Source of the DNA: Onchocerca lupi
Lineage: Eukaryota; Nematoda; Chromadorea; Rhabditida; Onchocercidae
Direction: 5' to 3'
Assembly (NCBI GenBank): GCA_028564675.1
Contig: JAOVVO010000391.1
Coordinates: 1 to 64,000 of the forward strand
DNA length: 64,000 bases
Shown here: positions 1-10,083 of the stretch, one piece after another
Layout: each line of letters opens with the position of its first letter
Position numbering within the stretch: the stretch's first letter is position 1
The notes under the pieces: model-generated
Database searches by the model: none
Seen by the model: only the letters and a program-made list of their open reading frames with translations
Told to the model about the DNA's origin: nothing
Program-made: the position numbers and the translations under genes

Positions 1-1991
1 CAAATGATTAAAATTTTTGTGAAATTCTTTTTTTATGACTCATCATCTGTAAAATTATCTCTCATTGTGTGCCTTGTCCATGCTCATTTACAACCACATC
101 AAAGCGTCTCCGCTTACAGCTAACAAAACCATTAATTTTGTGCTTGTAAAACTGCCACTATCCTTCAACTCAATTAAACTGTCGTAACATTTTTCTTTCT
201 TAAAATTATTTCAACATCAATTTTCTTGTATCCCTATACGCCCAATTCTTAACATTTAATGTACCCCCACTTAATTCCAAAAAAAAAAAAAACCACTTTT
301 TCTTTATTCTTTCAAATTGGTTCGCTCAGATCCAGACGATCTTAAACCACGCTACTCCTGTCCAAGCTCCCAACATATTCTTCTCTAAAAACCCAATCAA
401 CATCACCCAATTTACTTCACCAAACGCCTGATTTTCTATTGTACTGTCAATTACGTATTATTCGATTACTACAATTGTGAATAAAGGATTTAATATAAAT
501 CTTTTCACAGCTCAAATCAAATTTCAAACCTTCCACAACAAATACTGCGCGATTTCATCGCATGTAATACCGCATTCCTATCATTTCTTTCTGGCTACAT
601 GTCAAAAACTTCCATGTAACTGCCTTTATTAACAGACTTATAAATATATTTGATCGATTTAACGGATTTAAAGTATTCCACGTTTATGTGCGCTTTGTAT
701 GCTTTTAATAGCAAAGACGAATATGGAATAACCTACCGGTTATCTGTTTCAATGTCACCATTCCACGTTTTTATGGTTGCTAATTTACTGCCATCTTCTG
801 TTGATCATCTGTATAAAGGATATCCATCATTTCTTGTAACTGTGTTTAATACTAATGCTCGAGGATATCACATAGAGCATTTTCCATGCATGGTGAATTT
901 GGATTCAGTGTACCGCAAGGTCCATATATCATATTTATTGTCGCTACGTTACGATTTCTGCTCTGAACGACGCCATTTGGAAATACGAGTTATATTTCTT
1001 GATTTTAGATAGTAAACGCTTTGATTCGGCGGTACATCCGGCAAGCAAAGTTTTAATGGCTCTGGTAGTTCTTCAAGTTGAGACAGTATACTTTTTATTT
1101 TTTATTTTATTTTATTTTTTTTCGACAACACATTTCTTTCGTTTCTCCATTAAATTTCAGAGCCTTGCAATAAAAACGTACTTCGGTCATAGTGCCGATG
1201 AGAACATGTGAGCTCAAACTGTAATCATCAGCTGGGTTGTACCAGAATGCAAAAGAGTTTCAACCGCTTGACTATTGAACATAGAGTCGTGTTTGACGCT
1301 GATCAAGAAATATTAAAGGTGAGGTGGCGCGATATAGTTTCAAAAGTAATGACAAACATGTTTATCACCAAAAACGCTCCAATTCACACATAAACGACAA
1401 AGATCGTCGCAGCAACAGCAACAGTTCGGAGTTCTAAGGATTCCAGTTCGATAGTTCAAAGCGAGGCAACAGTAGCAACAATTCAACAGTTCACTTGAAT
1501 TGTATTCTTTTCTATCAGCGACAAAGGAAAGAATAACCCAGCGATTAATTTGGCTAGATGTTCTCTGATAATTGTTTGTTACGAAGAAACACTCTTCATC
1601 AATCAATAAAACCTTTCTTAACAGCTTTCATCTCTCCACAAGACACAAAATACCTCCTTACACTCATTGTTGACCTACCCGAAATATAATAGCAAAAATC
1701 AATCTCCAGTCCAATCAAACCACAAATCAAGTTGCAAAGTATCAGTTTTTCTCCCCGACACTAGAAACATGCTTTTTCTCTTTTCTTTTTTCCACTTAAC
1801 CAGAGTGAGCTACAGCAACACGTGTAAAAAAACATGCGCGTACTCGAATGCAACGTTGTGTCGAACTTTCAAAGCAATAGGTAAGGACTTTCCGATATCT
1901 AAGATTTTGAATATAGATAAGGCGCGTATTTAAAAACTTTCGGAGGTTTAAGATTTTAAACAAATGAACATTAACATTTTTATTTATATAG

Positions 1992-2034
1992 ACTAGCTGG
2001 ATGGGCCACGCGAAGCGTGGCCCATCCAGCTAGT
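1992..2034. repeat. Perfect GC-rich palindrome, 20-bp arms with GAA loop
   Basis: Left arm 1992-2011 (ACTAGCTGGATGGGCCACGC) is perfectly complementary to 2015-2034 around a GAA loop at 2012-2014. The centre reads CGCGAAGCG. The seven-base core GCGAAGC is known to form an unusually stable DNA mini-hairpin. The arms are much more GC-rich than the surrounding AT-rich DNA. No flanking transposase gene is seen, so its class is unknown; a mobile palindromic element is one possibility. Confidence 0.9.
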
Positions 2035-3684
2035 ATCTTAATAAAATTGGAGAATTCGTATTATGCGTAGATGAAACTTACTGGAAAACGATAGCAAATG
2101 AATTGTTTGTTTAACTGTTTGCAAAGCTTTAGAAATCTTGACATTAGTCTCTTTCAGCTCAATTAGACTGCTTAAAAATGAGAATTTTTTACATTTTTTT
2201 ATACTAGTTCAACTTCATTACTTTTAAAAATTAAATCAAATAATTCTTGCTATATTTGACTAATAAATTAGCCCAATAACTCTTTTTTTGCTTGTGAATA
2301 ATGAATCAGGGAAAAGGCCTATCGAAGTGTTACATATTTTTTGTCGATTTTTAAATTTATAAAAAAGGATTGAAATTAAGCTTACTGAAAAGTGGAGTTT
2401 TCAACCGTATTCGTGACGGGCCAGTATTGATTATTTCATAAGCTTTGTTGTGGTTCCGATAAGAACTCAGCTATTATTAAGCTTGCTGATGAAATTTTCC
2501 GTACCATGAAAAAAATGCGCTTTGACAGTCAAATTTCACCTTAATAATTATTGGATGACAATATTTAGTTATGTATTATCGCGTGAATCAGTTAAGTTTA
2601 CTTCTGTACGATCTTCATAAAACCAAATTAGGTGATAATATTTTAGGCATCGGATATATCAGATATCCGAACCGTTATTCAATTCAGTTAATTTCTAATG
2701 TTGCATCTAACTACCCTTTATGCTGTTTGCGGATTCAATGCGTATTCTTAACCGCGGGAAAAAGTCCACCTGTTATGAAAAACAGAAGAATAAAAATAAA
2801 TGAATGAAACTATCAACAATAATACTTCTTCATCAACACACCACTATCTATCCAGTGCAGATATTTGGTGTTTCATTATCCTAATGATTTATAATGGGAA
2901 ATAGAAGCTTACAGCCAAGGTTCATTTTCATTTTTTAAATTCTTCGAGAGGCATTTAGAGTAGCTGTGGAAGAATGAATACATCATCAGGGCTGATAAAA
3001 AATGAAAGTTGAGGAGGTAAAGGATTACTTCTCTAAATGAATCATCATCTATTTAACGAAGCAGATGGTGGTGGCTTCATACCATCATGTTTTGCTCTAT
3101 CGCTAACAGTTGCAGGAAATGCAGCAAAATGAAAGGTGAAGAGAGAGGTGAAGGATTTCAAACGCGAGAAATCTTTCCCTTCCGAAAATTTTTTCTGTAT
3201 ATAATATATACAGAGAGAGAGATATACATGAACGCTAATAAACACACAGAACACGTAAAGGAAAATAAACTTGCACACGTATCGTCGAATTTGATAAGAC
3301 GATCTCCGATGTCATCATTACTTCGCTACATTGCCACATTTGCTTTCATCTTCAAATTGCTACTTCTCTTTAATCTTTTGTATGCATCAATTTTTGATGC
3401 TTTTTGACTTTTGGTGCTCCTTCTAAGACAAAGTTGAGGGTGAATCGTCTCAGGAAACATCATTCCATATCTCTAACTGCAAAGTATTCTACCGCATGCA
3501 AAATAGAAAGGAACTCATGAGCTGCAACAGAAAGTCGATCCAGGAAGAAATTCTTGTACTTTTAAACTGCTCGCATCCATCTTGCTCGTCGTGGATCTTC
3601 TCGTCTAGAACTCCAGAAATATTCATTTTTCTTCTATTCGCCATCATATTCGATTATCGGTCTGTTGAAACTTCCACGAAACAG

Positions 3685-3728
3685 AACACATTAGAGCATC
3701 ATTCCTTCTCATGATGTTCTAATGTGTT
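3685..3728. repeat. Inverted repeat, 18-bp arms with one mismatch
   Basis: Arm 3685-3702 pairs with 3711-3728 around an 8-nt loop (TCCTTCTC). The only mismatch would be a G-U wobble in RNA. It lies about 2 kb upstream of the twitchin start. It could be a small hairpin element or a non-autonomous repeat relic. Confidence 0.8.
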
Positions 3729-3781
3729 GCAAATTTTTAGAAAGACTTGAGAAAGAGAGAGAAAAAAAAAAGGATTTCCAG

Positions 3782-3808
3782 ATATATATATATATATATA
3801 TATATAAC
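3782..3808. repeat. (AT)n microsatellite
   Basis: About 13 uninterrupted AT dinucleotide units, preceded by a purine-rich GA/poly-A stretch. A simple-sequence repeat in the twitchin 5' flank. Confidence 0.95.
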
Positions 3809-5212
3809 GATCATTGCCTGAATTCCGTTCCCCCTTCTTTCTTTCATTTCGAATTGTAGATATAACTCAACTCGACTAATCTATTCATAGTTCCTCGTCC
3901 AAGTTTTTCAAATGAGTCCCAGAATCGAAACGGAAATGATGGTTCGTGTTGAAAGGAGATCAAAGCTTTTAGCGAAGAAAAGCATGTTTCTTTTTTTTTC
4001 TTTCCCGTTTTTCTGTATTTCTATAAGGGTGATAACAAATGTTTTTGTTAAGTATCCTCTTTTTCCTACATTGATGTTTGCATTGTTTACTGCTTTTTCG
4101 TCTTTTTAAATATGCAGAAACTGTCTTTCCTTATTTTGATCTGTATTTCATTTTACTTATTCCGGCCACTTACATATCCCTAATTTTTTTGTTTTACGCA
4201 TTGGTTTTGACTCAATTTACGGAAAAAATCACACGAATTTATTCAGGAATTTATCATAGATGAAAGATATTGAAAAAGATATCAAATAGAAAACGCGCAC
4301 ACCAATAACTCCTAAATTAGCGAATCATTCATCCCAATTTCAATGATGTTTTTCTTTTTATTTTTTCTTTTTGTTATAAAAGCGAAATCAATTTGATTGA
4401 GATCTGTTTATCCAGAGCCAAAAAAAAAATATTTCCCATCACCCAATAAGAAAACGACATCAATAATTCTTTAATGATTAGTGAATTGATTTTTTAATTC
4501 AATCAACAAGTTGAATTTTTTGGTAAGCTCCTTATCACTAATAAATTTAAAAAAATCTTAGTAAATCGAACACTATTCCTGGATAGCTTGCATTACCGTT
4601 GGCACTAGCAACATAGCAATATTTTCTAAACAATGGTGCAGTCTCTGCTATCGAATGATATTTTATGATTGCTGCAGCCAACTCAGAGGTTGGATTTGAA
4701 AGAAAATATCTTGTTAAAATATACTTTAACAGACCAATATATTTGGTAGAGCATAAATGGATAACGTGAGATGTGTATCAAATATCTGATCACACTGTTA
4801 TTCCATTCATTTTCTTTCTTATCATCTATTGAAGTAGTTTTAAGATTTTTAGACAATTGATAATTCTAATTTGCACATAAATAGACGTTATTTTTACTTG
4901 GAGTTTCAGAAAGAGTACCAAAACATTTTAATTTCATATTTGAAAAATAAATTACATCTCTACGTCATGTCAAAATTAATTTGTCAAAAAAAAGGTTCTA
5001 AAAAATCAGATTTGGATATCATTACACTCTTTAGCTTCATTTTAAACTTTTTGTCTCAAAAAAAAAGGGTTGAGAAAGAGAAGCAATCGGGTGAGTAGGT
5101 AGGGAAGGAAAGATACAGACAGAGGACTAGAAAACGAAGGAGAATCTGGGAAAAAAGAGGAACTGTTGAAACTAAACAGACTTATTTTTAGAGCGTGGGT
5201 TTGTCGAAGTGC

Positions 5213-5277
5213 GGAAGTTGCCACATTGCTTGACAGCAAGAGTCAAGCACTGTTGGAGGAGAGATGTGGCGACTTCC
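5213..5277. repeat. 65-nt nested hairpin just upstream of twitchin
   Basis: The outer arms 5213-5226 and 5264-5277 are 14 bp long with one wobble-type mismatch. Inside them a second perfect 8-bp stem (5227-5234 with 5242-5249) closes a 7-nt loop directly against the outer stem, leaving a 14-nt single-stranded side on the 3' half. The element ends about 390 nt before the twitchin ATG. It could be a structured RNA, a pre-miRNA-like fold or an old palindromic insertion; nothing here identifies it with a known family. Confidence 0.7.
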
Positions 5278-5630
5278 TAAAATTTTGAATGTTTGGAGTT
5301 CTAGAACTCTTGAGCTGTGAAGCAGAAGCCGTTGCTATCTATCTCTCATCGTTGCATCAATCCATCTTCTCATCTCAGCTTTTCATATCCGGATGTTGCT
5401 GTTTTATTGTAGCGCTTAATACCTTTTCCTTCACCTTAGGCTATCTGTCGTTTCAACAGTTACATACTATACAATAATAACTCGAAAGCCCTGTGCATTT
5501 TTCAGGATTATACTGCAAACGAAAATAACAATTTTATTGCACACAAACTGGGAATTTGGTATTTCGACCTAAGCAGAAGAAATTTGCATGTTGCTTTTAC
5601 AAGCGCTATCCACAACAAATCTTTGATTCA

Positions 5631-5664
5631 CAGGTCAGATCAGTAAGGAAGGGGGACAGGAAAG
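5631..5664 (+). other. Splice acceptor and short 5' leader of twitchin
   Basis: A TTCACAG acceptor ends at 5633 and leaves a 31-nt leader before the ATG at 5665. That arrangement fits spliced-leader trans-splicing in nematodes, or joining to an upstream non-coding exon. The ATG is chosen because the next residues (PGAPRFTQKPSIQQTP) match the known start of nematode twitchin. Confidence 0.65.
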
Positions 5665-8600
5665 ATGCCTGGAGCGCCACGTTTTACGCAGAAACCCTCC
5701 ATACAACAAACCCCGCAAGGGGATCTGTTGATGGAATGCTATCTGGAAGCTGATCCACCACCTAATATTGTCTGGAATCATGCTGGTATGCCAGTTGTTG
5801 CTGGTTCACGCGTTGAATTGACACTTGCCAATTTGCAATCCAATCTCTACAAAGCAATTCTAATCATTAAGGTAAATTTACTACTCACAGTTTTATAAAA
5901 CCAGTTGGACTTCAATTCTGTTTGAAAGTTCAGTTTGCTGGAAATGTATTTTTCATAGATGCTAAATCTACACAATAAAATAGTCTGTAGAAAGAGAAAT
6001 TTCTGGATTTATTTCTCACTTTTGGTTTCCCCATATATTATCAAAAAAAAAATAAATAAATAAATAAAATAAAAACGACTACTGTCCTGTATAAATATCA
6101 TTTAGAATATGCTTGATAAATGCAAAAGTAATCGTGCTTTTCAAATATCCGGATATTTAAAAACGATTAACAAGGAATAAGATCATATATAGTTTGTGTT
6201 GAATCATTCTTCACTTCAGCTTACACGTCCACCAATTAATCTGGAATACTAAAAATTTCATTCACTCTAATTAGCAAGCCTTTGTTTGCAAAAACTATAA
6301 ATTAAAGTATTCGGAACATAGTCTGCATGTTGTTTGTACAATTATTCATCATTCGGTCAAATTAAAGGAAAGTCTTAAGTAAAATTAAATTAAGGGAAAG
6401 TCTTGGTTTGTTTTTAGGTTGATTAGTAAGTTTACTAATTTTTTCATCTCATTGTACGACTGCCAGTATTTTTTATTCATTTTGCTCTTGTGATCAATAG
6501 GACGTAACTGATTTATAATTTGTTGAACCGAAAGTTATCAGTTTATCAAATTTACACGTTAAATATCATTCAATAATGCTGTTTTTCATCTTCATAATGA
6601 ATTATACAATTGTGCAGGAAAATCTGACTTTGATTTTGAAGAATACATTCATGAACTTAAATGTTTCAGCTTTCGAAAAAGTCGCATTTTCTGTTAAATT
6701 TCGTTCTTGAGACGTTTGATTACTCGTGTGGATTTGGTTTTCGAACATTTTTTTTTTCTTTACAAGGGGAAATGAGAATCCTTTTTGCTTCATACGGAGG
6801 AATATGTTGTGTATGATTGCTGAATATTTTCTCAATATCTTCATTCATAATCAATCCCACTCGTAACAGCTTGCTTTCTGTATTGTATTCCAGTTATAAA
6901 ACATTTTATCTGACTAAACTTATTAGTGATGATTTATTTTTTCTAATTTTGAACAGTGAGTTTTTGCATAGCCAACACTTGTTCAATTACATAATTTTAC
7001 CAGATTTTATCAGCTGCAAATGCAGAATATTCACAAAAGAGGACTGCTGACAAAAATGAAGAGCAGTTCAAATTCAAAAAATTTTTAAAACGTTGTCAGT
7101 ACTAGATTATAGGAAAATCATGAATTAAAATCTTAAACCAATAAATTATGAAACTATTAAGTGTCAGTTTTCGAAGTATTACCATTAACTTTCTTGACAC
7201 ACGTACTGCAATCAATTACAGTAGTACCATTAACTTTCCTGACACACGTATTGCAATCAATGACAGTAGTAGATGCTTTATTATCCCAGCGAAGATGCTT
7301 ATCCTTTCTGTGTAAATCAATAAAATCTTGTTACGAATGACACTTAAACATTGCAGTACTAATTTACAATGATTTGTACAAACAATTAGATTGTTATCAT
7401 ATGTTATGTATATCCTGTAGACATATAAGAAATTCAATCCTTCACCACATGTTACAGTTAAGTAGTTTGGAAACAAAAATAGTTTACTTAGCAGCTATAA
7501 TTTCCTTATCCATTTTGAGATACCTAGATGAAGGTTGCAGTTTACCTTTTATCTTTCAGACTTAAATTGCTGGTTCAATAATTAACAAATAATTTTTTTT
7601 CAATTCATTGGTTTACAAAATACTTCGTTCCCTAATCTATCACTTTAGAGGTGCTGCATGTCACTCTCTCGAGCATTTTAATTTAAAATGTTGGGCTTAA
7701 AAGAAATCACCGTGCACTATTTCTCTTGCAACGATGCTATCATTAACATCTTTATAATCAACATCGCTATCATCTTTTCTTCATCGTCGCTACTAGAGCT
7801 ATTTTCATCAGCATTATCACAATACCAATTTTTCTCTTGCTCAGCATTGCATAAAGCTTATGTTTAAATACGATTTTTGGTACGACAATTCTGGTTTGCC
7901 TATCGACAGTGGCAAATAACAATGATAATTTCCAATCTCATTTCGAAATTCTGAAACCGCAAGACCAACAGCTGCGATCATTGTTGATTAAAAGTGAAAC
8001 ACAGCTGTTAAAGTGAGCTAAAACTAATATGTTGAATAATGAATGCCTAAGAATTTTTTCAGTAATCATAAAACAGAATTTCAAGTTATAACCAATTCCG
8101 ATGTCTAAATAGTTCGGTATTATGCAAATTTCCTATTTATATTTGTTATATTACGTGAGTCTTTGTTTTTCTGTTCGTTATCTTCTGCACCAATCAAAAT
8201 CATTTTTTGTTTTGAAATTTGAACACCTGCTGATTTTGTTGCCTGAATGGAGTTTTATTGGAAATTAGGAACGCTTTTATTAATTTGGAATATTCATGAT
8301 GAATTGTTTTTTTTTTTTTGTTTTTTTGAATGCTGGACAAAAAAGATTTTTCATGCAAAATGCATGGTTGATTGCACCGATGAGCAGACGAATTTTGCTC
8401 AAAAATTTTCTGTTGAATTTTTTTCGAAAATTCATATTTCATAAACTACTGCTTTGCCGAAATTAATCTTTCAACAAATATTTTTTAACGATTGCAGCGA
8501 TTTGTGACGACCACAAAATATTGTGTGTGCTTCAGTTTCTTTTCTAACTTTTCTTCAAAATGGATGAAATTTACTGATAAATTACTAATTAATAATTTAA

Positions 8601-10083
8601 AATGTATTTAAGGAGCCAAATGTTGGTGATGGCGGAGCATACAAATGTACAGCAAGCAATCAATTTGGTGAATCAAATGCAAATATCAATCTTAACTTCG
8701 CAGGTTATATCATTTATAAAGATGCTGGTGCTAATCTTTGGAATTTTCCAAGTATTTAAATTTGAGAGCAAGATAAGAACAGACGTTGGCATGATAAATA
8801 TTTCCGAAAGAAGCACATAATAGCAGTGGTCAAAATAGTTTAACAAACCATCCATTAATTATCTCTAGATAGTTTTGCTATATGATCTTAGCAGAGATAT
8901 TAACAATAACACTGAAATGAAATGAAAATTATAGGCTCTCGTAAGCTGAAAGAGTGTCCATTTTTCATTACTTTAGATTAACTTTAGCATTCCTGATGTA
9001 AATGATGATTGGCTAGAAGTATAAATTATTAATATTTATTTATTATGACGATAAAATTATGAAGTTTGTTCTATTTTCCATTTCAGAGTTATTTGAATTG
9101 AGCACATCATTCTTTATTATTTCTATTCATTTGATTCAAACAAGACTGAAGAACCACATAATAATGCATTAAAAAAAGTTTCGTCGTGGAGAAATTTAGT
9201 TTATAATTTAAGAGTCGATTTCAGTTAATTGTTTCGTTGGAAATCAATCAATATTTATTTTGCATTTAAAAAGTTGTGATATGTAAAAAATCATTCATGG
9301 AATATAGAACCTTGAAATATATTAAAAATTTTGATCAACAAATTTATTTCGAAATCTGAAGTGAAATCATTTTGTCTTCTTGTTTGTAGTAATAATTATT
9401 ACTTTAAGAGTTTTGGGAACATCAGTCTTAGAATTTCAAGTTAATTAGTTTGTAGGCATATTAAATTAAGCATACAAATCCAAATAAAAGATTCGTTTGG
9501 ATTAATATAAAAATTTCAACCATTTGTTGAAATCTAAACAACGTGAATTCCAGGTGCTGGTGATGAGCAAAAAGGGATGGTTAAAGGGCCGACTTTTATC
9601 AGCAAACCACGAATCATCCCAAAAGATGGTGGAGCATTAATTGTGATGGAATGTCGAGTGAAAAGTACTTCGAAACCACAAGGTGTCTGGTATAAAAATG
9701 GCGTGCAAATTCGTGAAAATGCTCTTTACTCCATATTTTTCTCAGATCTCGGAGAATCCTCATATCTTTTACAACTAGAATTGCATGTGAGTATCTGTCG
9801 GTCTTTACAGTTGCGTGTAAATTTTTACTGTATTTAAAAAATCTGGATTTATCGAACGTTTTGCCGAGTTTCATTGGCATTCACAGTTTAGGCTGCGTAA
9901 TTTTTTTCTTATTGTTTCAGAATCCTGTGGCAGAAGATGCTGGACAATACAGATGTAACATCAAAAACGATGTAGGTGAAACAAATGCGAATTTAACATT
10001 GAATTTCGAGCAAGAACCAGTGGAGCAGCAAGAAAAGGATTCTGCTTCTCCTCGGTCTGTATCTCGACAAGGCTCAAGGCAAG
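5665..10083 (+). other. unc-22: Twitchin exons 1-4: Ig1 and Ig2
   Basis: Exons: 5665-5871, 8613-8703, 9554-9786, 9921-10083. Exons 1-2 encode Ig1 (residues about 3-99). The core Trp is in NIVWNHAG and the second-sheet Cys motif is GDGGAYKCTASN. Exons 3-4 encode Ig2 (about 108-205) with SKPRIIPKDGGALIVMEC and EDAGQYRCNIKND. Ig1 and Ig2 are each split by one intron inside the domain. Intron 1 (5872-8612) is the longest of the gene and contains a 45-bp tandem duplication. Exon 4 ends at the start of the Ser-rich linker. Confidence 0.93.

Larger units (their letters stand above)
1..5632. other. Intergenic 5' flank of twitchin, no recognisable gene
   Basis: I see no coding region I can support here. 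The open frames present (for example 650-1012) are short and not flanked by a convincing set of splice sites, and they resemble no family I know. The stretch holds an AT microsatellite, several poly-T and poly-A runs and three inverted repeats listed separately. Because twitchin starts at 5665, its promoter most likely lies in the proximal part. I cannot point to a specific transcription factor site. Confidence 0.6.

Noticed and set aside
650..1012. 120-codon plus-strand open frame near the left end
   Set aside because: No recognisable domain, low-quality composition, no clear splice context or homologous family.
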